Shown here in pieces: positions 1 through 12,691 of a DNA stretch of 64,000 nucleotides. Source of the stretch: Sinonovacula constricta (lineage: Eukaryota; Mollusca; Bivalvia; Cardiida; Solecurtidae); NCBI GenBank assembly GCA_007844125.1, contig CM017559.1, forward strand, positions 37,872,326-37,936,325. Direction: 5' to 3'. Under the pieces are notes generated by a model that saw nothing but the letters and a program-made list of their open reading frames with translations, did no database searches and was not told the DNA's origin. The position numbers were made by a program, and so were the translations under genes. Positions within the stretch are counted from its first letter, which is position 1; each line of letters starts with the position of its first letter.

Positions 1-868
1 TGATACAAAAAGCCGCATATAAACATTACAAAGAATATACATATGCTTTCAAAATAACAGCAACAACAACATTAAAGGGATACTGTAAATATCAGAGTGT
101 TATGAGCCACGACTGCAAACACTCCCGGATTAAAACTTTCCCGCTCCTTTCCTTGTAGCTTTCTTTTGAAATATTTGACATATAATGTTTCCGCTCTAAT
201 TTTGTTGGTGCTACATTACATCTTGTATTACATAATTGGCCTCATTCCATTTTGGGCCACCATCTGCAGTGTCACAATATCCACCGAACCGCGGAAAGGC
301 CCAGGAAACTGCTCAATTTGCATCTGCAGGTGGTTATCATCAAGGATGTAGTTTTATATTTGATAATTCATGTTACTTGACGTTCCATCTTTTCTGTCTA
401 GACTTCAAGTGACAGAAATAATGTTGATTTCATTGGTAAAGTGAATAAAAATAATTATTTGTGTGTGACAATTTGTTCTTAATGATAATGTATGTTATGG
501 GTATTCCGAATTTATAAGGTTCAATCGAGAGTGCTAATTAATAGTTTAATCCGCGTTCTTGTTAAAAAGATACATTTTTGTAAGAATAATCTCCACTTAT
601 GAATTTAATTGTGAATGCCTTAGTTTGTTGCATGTAAAAAATCAAATGATATACACGAATATTGGAAAAATATCATATCACATATTTTGTAAAATGGAAT
701 GTTCAGTTATAAATTAAGAATGGAAAATTCATTGCAAAAATAATAAAATAAGATGACGCCAGTAAGTTGAGTAGATTAAGTTTTGCCGATAAGATCTGTG
801 CAATCCGAAATGCATAAAAATGAGAATTCCGTATTTATTTGTGTTATGTTGCTGCAAAACAACAAAAT
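1..868. other. Non-coding, no recognised feature
   Basis: AT-rich sequence with stops in all frames. The longest open stretch (166-351, plus) has no recognisable domain. I see no gene, RNA or repeat here. Confidence 0.5.
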
Positions 869-869
869 C

Positions 870-1085
870 ACCCCCCCCCCCCCAAAAAAAAAAAAAATAA
901 ATAAATAAAAAAAACAACAACAACAAAAAAACACAACAAAAACAAAACAAAACAAACAACAACAACAAAAACAAAAACAAACAACAACAGCAACAAAGAA
1001 ACAACAAAAACAACAACAAAATACAAAACAACAGCAAAAAACAAAATAATAACAACAACAACAAACTACAACAACAACAACAGAA
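870..1085. repeat. C13/A14 homopolymers followed by AAC-rich microsatellite
   Basis: A run of 13 C (871-883) is followed directly by 14 A, then about 190 bp of AAC, AAAC and AAAAC units. The complementary strand reads as a Leu/Cys/Phe-rich open frame, which is a composition artefact rather than a gene. Confidence 0.9.
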
Positions 1086-1977
1086 TAAAACGGACAACAG
1101 TTTAATCCACGTCAGTGAAATAAATCTTAAACTTTTGCACATGGTCTTGTAACTATTCAGGGGTCTATCATATCAATCAAGGTCAGCTGGAGGAGAGTTT
1201 CTGGAAGTTGATTTCAAAGTTGTCAGTTAGCTGACTGCTCATCGCAGTCTTGGAGAGTCATCGCATCATCAACCGGTAATGTCTATTACTGAAGGAAAGC
1301 TGGAATAAACGTGGAAGCATCCGTAATCACCGTGTCCACTTTAACACTATCAATTCGATGTAACCAAAAGCAACTCGTATCTCTGAAAATTTCGTGTCAT
1401 AGTAATCAAGTAATATTTCCTCGAGGCTCGTATGTGGCATCGTTATACAACGCCATCCTAGGATCGTATCAACCAAGAACACAGCAGCATGTAAAAAATA
1501 TGAATGTTTCCAGCACATATCGATTCTTGGTTAAACAGCCAAGAACAAGGTCTGCAAATAATCACGCGAAAGTTATTAAACATCAAATCATTGGTCAGAT
1601 CAGATAGTAACAAATGGAAAGGTTGCAAGAAGTTATTCATAAGTTTGTATAAGCCAAACTGTTGGACAGCGTAGTAAATACAGTAAAATGTACAATCTAA
1701 TGTGACTCTGGGCTTGTAGATCTGCGCTTTATTGCTAACAAAACTTGGTTGTTAGCTGTTATATGTGCTAATAACCTTTTGCCAAGTATTCGCCGACAGT
1801 ATAATTAGAAGAAGCGTAGTTTTAGGTAAGTTAGGTCATCCGGTCTCCATTTTACAGTAGCATTAAATGGAATATCCGATTTATGTGATCACCATGATAT
1901 ATTGAAAGGTTATGGACATTCAAAGATTTAAAACAAGTGCATGTTTCAATAAAAAAGAGAAGGGACAAAGTTTTGTA
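1086..1977. other. Non-coding, no recognised feature
   Basis: Ordinary AT-rich sequence. Short open frames of 60-98 codons on both strands overlap one another and show no domain, motif or codon pattern I recognise. Confidence 0.45.
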
Positions 1978-2390
1978 GATGTCGGTCGTGCGGATTGTCA
2001 TTCGGTCAGCTGGGTGATCGATCCGCCGGAATGTCCGTCGGTCAATCGGATTGTCGTCGGTCACTTGATTGGTCGGTCAGTCGAACTGTCCGTCGGTCAG
2101 TTAGTTGCACGGCCGTCCGGATTGTTCGTGGGTTGGTCTGATTGTCCGTCGGTCCGCGAGTTGGACGGTCGGTTGGATTGTCCGTCGATTAGCTGGTTGG
2201 TCGGCTGGCCGGATTGTCCGTCGGTCACTTGGTGGTCGGTCGGCGGGACTGTCCGTCGGTCATTTGGTTGGTCGGTCAGCGGGATTGTTTGTTCGGCTTT
2301 TTAAGTTGTTGGTTGGTCGGCTGGCCGGAGTGTCCTTACGGGTTTTTAGGTTGTATGGTTGATCGGTAGGGAGGTCGGTCGTCAACAGAC
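1978..2390. repeat. GGTC/GGTT-type minisatellite
   Basis: About 400 bp built from irregular combinations of GTCGGTC, TTGGTCGGTC and GATTGTCCGTCGG. It is clearly more GC-rich than its surroundings. Two plus-strand frames stay open through it (for example 1912-2304) because the units rarely produce stops. The degenerate, irregular unit lengths suggest an old array. I see no coding evidence. Confidence 0.8.
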
Positions 2391-5300
2391 CTCTTCGTTT
2401 TCGATCAATATACATATTCAAAAGCGCTCACTCCTCAAACTTGGAAACAACATCATTGAAAATGATCTTAGTTTTCGGCTTGATTGGCCTACCATCTAAG
2501 TAACGGGTCAAACTTTTAACGGAATAAGCAGATGAAGCCTAATGTTTTTAGGGTCAAAGAGTCAGCTGACCAAATGCTATGATGACAAATACTTAATACA
2601 AGATTTCAGTTTGTGTGCTAAATATCTAGAGCAGGCATAAGGCAACAATCCTCATACTTAAAAGGGTCAATGGTCACGATAATTGAAAGATCATTATTGA
2701 TTTTTGGATCAGCTGCTCAAATAGAAAATGTCACTGCGGTTTTGAACTTTTTTGTTTGTTTCCTATCAACTCAGAAAAGCACTGAAGCCTACAACCCTAA
2801 ACTTAATAGAACATTATGCATGATGAGTGGAAGACTGTTATTGTTTTATGTGTATTTGTTTTTAGGGTCATTCAGTAAAAAGGGTTAGCGACGGCGGCAT
2901 AAGCGTATTTCCTCATCTGCCTGACTTGGTGTGTAAACTGATTATGACAATACTTCACTTAGATCAATAAAGCCAGTTAAAACTTTGTGTTCTAATAAAT
3001 GGATGTTTCAAAATTTATTGAATTATAAGATAATTATGAACATTATACATGTATAAGGATCGTCGATGGGGGCTTAATTCCCACCAGTGTTATCGAAGTG
3101 TTTGTGTGTTTTACACCCGTAAGAATTTAACATTATCAATAAATTTCATGTTACGTGTATCATGATATTGTATTTTACATGTTTGATACATGAACTAATT
3201 TATTGTCGCTGTACAAGTTGAGTTTCATAAAGCATATTCAAGATCAATTTCATGTATTCGAAATATCGAATTAACTAAACTACTTGAACATTTTTTGTCC
3301 AAACAACTTCTTCAGAAGAGTTACGCAAGTTTCGTACTTTAAACCTTCATTGTGTTGCAGTTAATACTTAAGATCTGTCGACGTTATACGTCTTTACCTC
3401 ATGATTAAATTAAAACCGAATTGCTCGAGAGCAACGTCGGTACATTGCATGTCATGAAAGTAATGACGTTCTTAGAAAGGTTTACTATTCTGGACTTGTA
3501 CGGACGTTTGTGAAGCTCTATTAGACATCATGTCCATAAAATGCATTTATTTCTTCTAAATTGGTACAGCAAGGCTTTTGATTTCACGAATTAAGGAAGG
3601 CGTTTGCAAAATTCTTTCACCGCAATCATTGTATTACTTCAAAGTATAATAGCAGTATGAAAACATTTATACAACAAGGTATAATCCATCCTACATTTTA
3701 AGAAAATCAAAGGTCTCAAGAGATTTTCTGAGCTCTTTACAAAACTTATCAGAAATAAATTGCTGACGTTTACAACCCGGAAATCATTCGTTGTACTGCA
3801 ATTCTTGCAATTGACCCTTTTATAATCATGATCTTGCATTGCTTTTACATTACTCGATGACCGGACAGTTCGTTGAGACTATATGAAAACAGTGACTTAA
3901 AGCCATAATTGGACAGCCACTGTTGAATACCTGTCTCTTTATTTTTCCACTCGTGCCCTATATAGGTGAGACAACTTGAGCAGTCTCCATGCCCTTTACG
4001 TGAGATTGCATTGTAGGTATAGCATCGGAATATTTTGTACCATTATTATAAAATAGTCAAATGTGGATAAATCCTCGGCTTTTTATAACATAATATTTGA
4101 ATCTCATTACCAAATAACTCCTCACAATACTACATTTTGTTTTGTTAGTTTGTTTTCTAAAATTCGATCGCTCCCGGTGTGTTTTAAATTTCACATTTTG
4201 ACGCATCTGAAAAATTAAGTTATGGCATTTTTGTTGTATGAAGTCGTAGCAGTGTTCTTATTATACGTCATCGATTGGGTTGTTTTATTTTCAACTACTC
4301 TCTCATTTGGAACTTCTAGGTGGCCGAGGCTTTTGACTACTGTACATATGTTGATAGTGTATTATATTACTAGTTATTTTGTCTGTATATAAGTTCCTTT
4401 TATCAGTTTTAACTCCCGATACAGGTGCTTACTGTTAGTTTACTGTTTGTTGCCTCACTTTGATGTGATATTTCTATTTATACTGTTTAATAGAAAAACC
4501 TGCAGAAAATATTGATTTATCCAAAAGTCAGGTTTAAGCATATGAGTCGCTCCTTTTGCTGACTTACCCTTCATAGGCGGTAACTGCTGTTTGTTTTTAT
4601 TGTTATTATATTATGTAACCAGATAAGACTTAATCTGGCATAAACGGTTTTGAAGAAAAGTCAATCAAGAGTGTATCTAAATTCGATTCTTTAGTTTTTG
4701 TGCCAGATGAGTAAAGAAAGCGCAGCGTTCACCGTTCGACAGTAGCATGACATTCAAAATGACTTAATCCGAATGGCTCAAGACACGGCACGACATTAAA
4801 CTCGACATTCAAATGACTTATTTTAAATGTCTTGCTGGCTCAACATTCGACACGAAATTTTGCACGACATTCAATACTACAGCGCTTAGGGTGTTCGTGA
4901 AGGTCGTGCACATGTCTTTCCAATGCAGAATGAACAAAAAAGGATAACATCCGACTTACACACACATGACGACATGTAAGAGATATGTTCTTTGCAAGTG
5001 TCAGACATCTTCGAAAAGTTATTAACAGAATATATACATGGATATATATTTTAACATTACAATTTCAGAATAAATATAATTTATAGGGAAAGTAAATAAC
5101 GCGACTACGTCATAGCTCTGCGCGGTTATATGACATTTGCAACCGCACAATCCACACGTATGTAAATAAATTGCTGGATCAATATCGAGCCAATCAGTCT
5201 ATGTTCTTAACTATGGTGTCAACATGATGCATGATCAGTTCAGTGACATACAAACTTGTTTAGTTTAAAACGGATAAGAAATTTAAAGACGTCGTGTTCC

Positions 5301-6280
5301 TTTTGATTCTCCTGTCCTCAGCACAAACCAAGTTAAGGACATTATTTTAACCTACAATACAGTAAAGCAATACCTGTTTCCCTTTGTATTGTGGCTCAAC
5401 AAAATATTGCCTTTTGAACAAAGTTATAAATAACAAGTTGCATTAAGCTGGCATTGTCTTTTTTTTATTAAAGTATATAACTATTTCTCGGTCTCCGGGG
5501 TCTAAACAGTCAGATTTACGCATGCCTTCCCTTAAATGATAATGGCAAATTATTGCTAGTAGTTATGTTAAAATTAAAAAATGCACAAAATTGAAATAAA
5601 GCAATAATGATCGTACGTTTTATCTCTTTGAGAGTTTATTTAAACATACAAGTCGTCGATTTCTTGTTTTAACCGTGTAGTATTTTATTATAATAGTCTG
5701 TGCTTCTTATGGCAAATTTTTATTTGGACTGTTTAGTTTTGTGTTTTAAAAACCATTAAAACTGTTTATCAGTTTGATTGCAGGAATTTGTATGCGACTT
5801 TATGACTCGATAAGGATAACTTATGCCTTATTATAAACGTATGCCGATCTCGGAACGATAGCAGAAACAAAGGAAACCACATGCACAGGTCCATCTGTGC
5901 ACTTGGACATGTGTATGATCTTCTGGATTGAACGGTCCAAGTGCGCAGAAGACCTGATCATGTAAGTAACTACTAGCTGCAGATGCAAAAGACATACATG
6001 CATCTAAGTAGAGAACACATAATAACAGTCGTGCAATAAACAAATGCAATAAAACAAAACAAAGTAAACAACAACAACATACATTACTATTTTAATAGCT
6101 CCTTACATGTTACGTGAAGAAAGAAATCATTGCCAAATATGCTTTTGAAACATGAGCGTGGGTAAGGTTAAATTCTGTTTAATACTGGTGTACTTGTACT
6201 TACGTTTTGCTTTAAAGAACAAATTGCTAACTTGATTGTTATACAAAGCATGTTTCTAAATAAATTTTATTTATAAAAAT
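2391..6280. other. Long non-coding stretch
   Basis: Nearly 4 kb without a convincing ORF, repeat or RNA gene. The only mildly notable patch is around 5090-5220, where a CRE-like ACGTCA, several CpGs and a GCCAAT box lie close together in otherwise AT-rich DNA. That could be a promoter fragment, but no adjacent gene was found. Confidence 0.4.
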
Positions 6281-6399
6281 AAACACACACACAAAACACA
6301 CAGCAGAAACAACAATAAAACAAAAACAAAACAACAAAAACAAAACAACAACAAAAAACAACAACAGCAAAACAAAAACAGGTCAATAAACAACAACAT
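6281..6399. repeat. AC / AAC / AAAAC microsatellite
   Basis: CA-rich tract of AC dinucleotides followed by AACAAC and AAAACA units. It has the same composition as the tract at 0.9-1.1 kb. The antisense frame is Phe/Leu/Cys-rich for the same reason and is not a gene. Confidence 0.85.
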
Positions 6400-6734
6400 T
6401 AGTTTGCCATTGTAATCTTTAACGAAAAGACATTTGCATTCAAGGAAGTAATGGCAAGAATGTTTTAGACATTCAGACAATAGATCTACATGTAAGCAGA
6501 AGCTCTTTCGGAAAACACAATAAAACACAACATTCAAATCGAGCATCAGGTTTTACTTTATCTTCACTGTTGTTTTAAATGTTCCATTTGCCATTAAGAC
6601 GCGACTTTTAGAGAGAAACCATTGGCACCATATGATGGAGTGGTAGAGATAACTAAGTTTAATCGCCGTGACAAGTTTATATCCAACATCATGTTTTTAT
6701 GTAAGAATTTAATCGACGAAGAACATATGTGATT

Positions 6735-8065
6735 CAGGCACACTGGCACATCACATGCTGCAGGCACACTGGCACATCTCATGCACACTGGTACATCGCA
6801 TGCTGCAGGCACACTGGCACATCTTATGCACACTGGCACATCGCATGCTGCAGGCACACTGGCACATCTCATGCACACTGGCACATCGCGTGCTGCAGGC
6901 ACACTGACACATCTCATGCACACTGGTACATCGCATGCTGCAGGCACACTGACACATCTTACGCACACTGGCACATCTCATGCTGCAGGCACATTGGCAC
7001 ATCTCATGCTGCAGGCACACTGGCACATCTCATGTACACTGGCACATTTCATGCTGAAGGCACACTGGCACATCTCATGCTGCAGGCACACTGGTACATC
7101 GCATGCTGCAGGCACACTGGCACATCTCATTCACACTGGTTCATCGCATGCTGCAGGCACACTGGTATATCGCATACCGCAGGCACACTGGCACATCTCA
7201 TGCACACTGGCACATCTCATGCTGCAGGCACACTGGCACATCTCATGCTGCAGGCACACTGGCACATCTCATGCTCACTGGCACATCGCATACCGCAGGC
7301 ACACTGGCACATCTCATGCTGCAGGCACACTGGCACATCTCATGCTGCAGACACACTGGCACATATCATGCATACTGGCACATCGCATGCTGAAGTCACA
7401 CTGGCACATCTAATGCACACTGGCACATCTCATGCTGCAGGCACACTGGCACATCTCATGCTGCAGGCACACTGGCACATCTCATGCTGCAGGCACACTG
7501 GCACATCTCATGCTGCAGGCACACTAGTACATTTCATGCTGCAGGCACACTGGTACATCTCATGCTGCAGGCACACTGGCACATCTCATGCTGCAGGCAC
7601 ACTGACACATCTCATGCACACTGGTACATCGCATGCTGCAGGCACACTGGCACATCTCATGCACACTGGTTCATCGCATGCTGCAGGCACACTGGCACAT
7701 CGCATGCTGCAGGCACACTGGCACATCTCATGCACACTGGCACATCTCATGCTGCAGGCACACTGGCACATCTCATGCACACTGGTACATAGCATGCTGC
7801 AGGCACAATGGCACATCTCATGCACACTGGTACATCGCATGCTGCAGGCACACTGGCACATCTCAGGCACACTGGCACATCTCATGCACACTGGCACATC
7901 TCATGCTGAAGTCACACTGGCACATCTAATGCACACTGGCACATCTCATGCACACTGGTACATCGCATGCTGCAGGCACACTGGCACATCTCAGCCACAC
8001 TAGCACATCGCATGCTGCAGGCACACTGGTACATCTCATGCACACTGGTACATCGCATGCTGCAG
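6735..8065. repeat. Two-length minisatellite (26-bp and 19-bp monomers)
   Basis: About 60 tandem copies of a CACACTGGCACATCTCATG-type unit. Two monomer lengths alternate irregularly: a 26-bp form carrying the insert TGCAGGC, which makes a PstI site, and a 19-bp form without it. A 26+19 pair is 45 bp, so several frames stay open on both strands (up to 424 codons) as His/Cys/Gly/Thr-rich repeats. Monomers differ by single substitutions such as GGCAC/GGTAC and ATCTC/ATCGC. No start context, domain or non-repeat coding flank supports a protein. Confidence 0.9.
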
Positions 8066-9308
8066 CTTTGCGATTCTTCTGATTATCAAACCAATGGCCT
8101 CTTTTCACAACATATTCCTTTCTATGCTATTAGTTGGGGACATGGGAGATGCTATTTCTGATGTAGTGATCTAATTTAATATAGGGCCTTATGCTTGACA
8201 CACTTTAGGTGTGAAGTGCATTCTTAATAAGTCCGGAATACAAGCATCGTAAGTGGTAGCAGAGATAACCCCATAAAACATGCGTGCCTTAGGCGTCCGG
8301 CGAAGCACTATGCTATTGTGCTTAGATCTAAAGTTGATTTGTTGACATTCACTGGAATCGTCAATCTCAGAATTATCACATTTTCAAATATTTTAAAAGG
8401 ACAAGAATCAATCAATAAAAAATAAAATCGACAACACAATTTTAAGTCGTATTTATGTTCAAATAACAATAAGCTGTTTTGTACAATCACATTGTCCGTT
8501 TCCGATGATCTTGCAAAAACAAATCGGCCCTTGATAGGTGTTTAGGTATGATTGCTCTTATAACATATAGACATCGTGTGGTGCATAACATAAATGACAA
8601 AATTGCAGAAAAGGGTGTACGACAATAATTTGTTTAGTCACTGTGACACTTACGAAAACACATAATTCATATGGAGCTATATTCCTATAAATCAATTCAA
8701 TAAAGAAAAAGACATTAACATAATATCAGATGCATAAAACATATACATATACTCGTACATACATCTCTACTTTTTAAAATAGTTCTTATTCACAACATAC
8801 ATTTAGATGCGGAGAGGGGAGCAATACAATGACATCCTCAGCCATTCCGACACTTGTGGTAATAGATGTACAATTCATTCATATTCTTATAAAGCGACCC
8901 AAGGCACACAATACAGAATTACATAATATCCGGTTCATAAAATACACATACATACATCTCTACTTTATAAAATAGACCTATTTAAATTAGATCACTGATA
9001 CTGATTATAACACCTAAAAATGTACAGGCCAGCCCATCATCTATCTATTTATGTACTGCCTAAATCTGTTGTTTGTTAAAAGCACTGATAGACATATTAT
9101 ATTTTTTTCTAGATAGAAAAGAAAATACAACCATGCTTACACATCGTCTTATTCCACCTGGTGTAATGTACACATGTGTAATATTATCATATTAATAAGT
9201 TTTCAATTATATAATGATACATTGTAACAATGATAATTGTTTAGTAAAGGAAAAAAAATAACATATGCTTAGAATACTTCAAATAATAATGAAAAAGATT
9301 GTATGAAG
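8066..9308. other. Non-coding with a degenerate 0.2-kb duplication
   Basis: No gene seen. Two segments about 200 bp apart (about 8680-8800 and 8880-8995) share the order ATTC-TATAAA, ACATAATATC, CATACATCTCTACTTT and AAAATAG. This looks like an old tandem duplication with substitutions and indels. Confidence 0.5.
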
Positions 9309-9443
9309 ACTAAACTACTGCGCCGTTTACTTACATTAAGTACAAAGATAAGACTTGAGTGTGAAAAGAATGTTCACGTCATTCTTTCCAGACCCAAGGC
9401 TAATCTTTGTACTTAGTGTAAGTAAACGGCGCAGTAGTTTAGT
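9309..9443. repeat. 41-bp near-perfect inverted repeat (hairpin)
   Basis: The left arm 9309-9349 and right arm 9403-9443 are reverse complements over 41 bp with a single mismatch, separated by 53 bp. The arms begin ACTAAACTACTGCGCC and are more GC-rich than the surroundings. No flanking target-site duplication is visible. It could be a foldback/MITE remnant or the source of a hairpin transcript. Confidence 0.85.
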
Positions 9444-9517
9444 CGTGTCATTCTATATGAATCATACGTCAAAATATAGGTGGGAGTAGTTATACGGTTC
9501 ACCATATGAATGACACG
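9444..9517. repeat. Second short inverted repeat abutting the first
   Basis: CGTGTCATTC followed by TATATG at 9444-9459 faces CATATGAATGACACG at 9503-9517. That is about 15 bp of complementarity with one extra base on the left and a spacer of about 43 bp. It begins on the base after the 41-bp hairpin ends. Confidence 0.7.
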
Positions 9518-9735
9518 ATTGTCTGAGAATATATGCGCGGTCAGCGCGGATGAGAACTTTAGTTAGACTATATATATTAGGGCGCCGAGTGAAAGGAAAG
9601 GTGGATTTAGACGAGCTAGCGAGAGGAAGTATTAGGGAGAGGTACTCATACTACCCTTGTGTAAGATTGTAAAATGTAACTTTAAATAATAAAATTGAAT
9701 CCTGGGAGGATGTTGCGTTCTACTATGGGGCCTCG
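9518..9735 (+). mobile_element. Possible solo-LTR-like sequence
   Basis: The stretch has the ingredients of a compact LTR in order: a GC-rich upstream patch (GCGCGGTCAGCGCGG), a TATATATATTA box at about 9571, a purine-rich leader, and AATAAA-type signals around 9687, followed by a GC-richer segment. I cannot define TG..CA termini, a target-site duplication or a primer-binding site, and no internal gag/pol lies alongside. The call rests on signal order only and could be an isolated promoter-like sequence. Confidence 0.2.
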
Positions 9736-10359
9736 ATACGTCGCAAGGGTTAAATAAAGCCGCCAATTATTTAAAGTATAATACTGGTGGTAATTCTTGA
9801 TTGTTGAATATAGATAATAGTAGTTTTTACTAACAATCTAAATTTCTAAAGCATTTATACCTTTGTGACTACACATATTGTGTCAAAGTAATAAAGGTAA
9901 AAAAGGTAATACAAACCAGGCTAAAACTCGGTCTTTTGCTATCAAGAAGACTGTTCCACTGACTGAGCTTACTAAACAACCTAATCATTATTTTTCTATT
10001 TTACCTATAAAACAAGTGTAGGCTTTAGAAATTTGATTTTTGTGAATCAAAATCAACCATTTGTAATTAGAAATTTGTACAACATGAAAATATCCATATA
10101 TTCATTTGATTTTTGTTGCTTGTTATTGCATATCCCAAGTTTTTGTTTTAGGTACTGAATACTGGAAACCAACTTATGCGCTTGGTGTTCTGTTCATATG
10201 CATATCTTTCGAAAGAAAGACTCGCTAATTAAGTAAACCTAAAAATATCAGTACTAATAACACCGTTGTAAAGTATTTATTATTAGTTTTAGAAGTACAT
10301 TTACACAACATAAAAATAACCATTTAAATGACTTTGTATATTTGTTGACTGTGTTTACA
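9736..10359. other. Non-coding, no recognised feature
   Basis: AT-rich sequence with stops in all frames; no repeat or signal identified. Confidence 0.4.
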
Positions 10360-10602
10360 ATGGCCACGTCGTGGGATATATATAGCATGGATGGTGTACT
10401 GAGTTATCTAGAGATGCCCTGCTATTAGTATGAAGAAGGACCCCAGGCAAATGTCCCAGTGGAACAATTTTATACCATTAGTCAACGAGAAGACCTTCCC
10501 AATTTAAGTTTACATCCAAAATGGGACTTGACCTCGTGCAGGAGTCAGAGGAGTTACACATCGGCAACTCTACTTACAAAGCTCAGACATCACTTAACTT
10601 AA
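10360..10602 (+). pseudogene. Short degraded reading frame, unknown family
   Basis: From ATG 10360 the frame reads 22 codons beginning MATSWDIYSM to an in-frame TAG (10426-10428). It then continues in the same frame for 57 more codons, including a stretch reading PVEQFYTISQREDLPNL, to a TAA at 10600-10602. Composition on both sides of the TAG is protein-like (Trp, Cys, acidic and polar mix) and unlike the AT-rich flanks, so this may be a broken exon or decayed gene fragment. I do not recognise the family, and no splice sites are obvious. It lies 1.3 kb from, and on the opposite strand to, the exonuclease gene. Confidence 0.3.
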
Positions 10603-11924
10603 AAGGACAGACAAGGAAACTTGAAGTACAGATTTAATTCAAATTTTAAACAGTGTCATTTTTAGCCATATTTACATTTTAATAAAACATGTCAATCAGG
10701 TTTTAGATCTAAAAGAGCCATTGTTACTTACATGTTTATTGCATGTATAAAGTTGCAAATAATAAAAACTGATTTCCAGTCATAAATCATACACAACATT
10801 CTAACCTCTCATCACTGAATTTACCTACTAATAGTTAGTCCCAAACTAAATTCCATACCAAGGCCAAGAATCTACAAGGTTTTAAGAGTTAGTTTGAATA
10901 ATAGTTTGAATTATAGTTAGAACAAAATGGTAATACTTATACGAAGAAAAAATGTATCACACAATATTTTTGTCTTTACATAGTACACCAAATGCTGAAA
11001 ATCTAAGATTTGTTTAATGTTCAATGAAAACGAATGTTAATTAAGGATTACGAACTCTGAAATGCATGGTAGAAATTGGTAATAGTCTGTATTATTTATT
11101 ATTTCTTGTTAAGCATTCTATAAGACATATAAAAATAAAGTTTAGACAACTTTTACCCGCTTAAACTTGAGATATGCGAATTTTAAGATTGTACCCCCGT
11201 TTCGGATATGACCTGAAAAATGACAACAACTGACAACGCAAAATCCTCTATAATTTTGCCAAATGAATAAATAAATTAACAATATTTTCTATTCAGAGTA
11301 CAAATACATTTGCTTTAACTGAATAATACATTTTATTTGGATTAATTCTATCAGAAAATAGGCAAAATTGATTTTTATGAACAACATCCTAAGAACACAA
11401 GTGTTGTTTTTTTTTCACTTTATTTTCAAAAGTGTGATTTTCAGCTGAACATTTAAAGATTTCTATTAACATTCATGCCAAGAAACCTATATATAAATTA
11501 TCTACGATGTATACGTGACAAACTATAAAAAAGAATAACTTTTACCACGTAGTTATTTCACAACATACTGGTTTATGAATATGGTGTCAAATTTCAGGGG
11601 AGTTAATCTAACGCAAATTTGTAGAAAATGTTAAGCTTTCTTCACAAACACAAACTTATGCCTTTTTAAAACTTAACTAATGAAATTAATAAAAGAAAAT
11701 AGCTAGAAACTTATTTCCTCTCAAATTTAAATGCTATACTCAGCAATAACAGGAGTATTGTCACAGAATGTGACAAATGGCCCCGGCTGCCGCTTTGATG
11801 CAAGATAATTGGTTATAACTCCAAAAAGTCATAAAATCAAGAGTTCCTGTGCACTGCATAAAGTGAATTATTGTGTACTTTTTTCTGAAAGAAATTAGCT
11901 AGGCACTAAAGTATCAAGTGTTCT
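10603..11924. other. Non-coding, 3' side of the exonuclease gene
   Basis: No coding sequence. On the minus strand an AATAAA reads at 11424-11419, about 500 bp beyond the exonuclease stop codon, and could be its polyadenylation signal. This is weak because such hexamers are frequent in AT-rich DNA. Confidence 0.35.
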
Positions 11925-12691
11925 TTAAGTGTTTGTAACACGAGGTTGTCCTTCACTATTTTTCGATGCAAAGGTAGAATGCAGTCCATCTTCTCCATCA
12001 CGTGCGAATATTATCCTGAGATGTTCCAGGTTGAGTCCAGATGCTGCTATATGTTCTGCTGTTGGCAGTTTACAGACACTGCTGGCTACCAGACATGTCA
12101 ATGATTGAAGATTTTTTGCCTTTTTCTTTGACGACAGAAGATGATGGTACAATGCTTTTACAGAACAAGAGAATTTGAGAACATCTGGAAATAATGTGCG
12201 CGAATGCAGGAAGAGTTTCACCAAAGTGCGCACATCTTCCACAGCATCATGTGCATTGTACTGAATGCACAAAATATCACGTGCCATATCTTCCTGTTTG
12301 TAGCTACCTCTGTTGGCGTATGTCTTACGAAACAAAGATAATGAATCCACACAACCAGCAACACTGACAAAAAAGTCGTCCAACTTGTTAATATTAGACA
12401 CAGCTGACAGAAGGATAGAGAAGTCAAACTTGCTGCCATTGTGTGCCACTAACACAACTTGATCAAACCTTTTCAGCCACTTAATAAACTTGTCAACAGC
12501 ATATTGTATACTAGTAGTTTCTACTGTAGCCCCATTGAGATACGTAACTCCATCTGCCACACTTATTCCAGTGGTCTGTTGCGCTCCATGCGAAATAGGC
12601 TCCTTTGGCAGCACATACGTGGAAAACTCGCTACCACTATCTACCTCTCTGGCAGCTATCTGTGTGATATGTGGCATTCTTCCATTACGAA
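11925..12691 (-). CDS. Exonuclease gene, exon 3 (terminal)
   Basis: Acceptor TGCTTTCAG precedes 12691. The exon supplies residues 67(part)-321 and the stop. It starts HITQIAAREVD, the strand that follows the DLET motif in this family, and carries motif II (KFDF) and motif III (HDAVED). An apparent ATG at 12701 lies inside the intron and is not needed as a start. Confidence 0.8.

Noticed and set aside
729..1142. Cys/Leu/Phe-rich membrane-like protein on the minus strand
   Set aside because: It is the complement of an AAC microsatellite with C13 and A14 runs.
6729..8003. His/Cys-rich 424-codon protein
   Set aside because: Open only because the minisatellite units lack stops; other frames and the opposite strand are open too.
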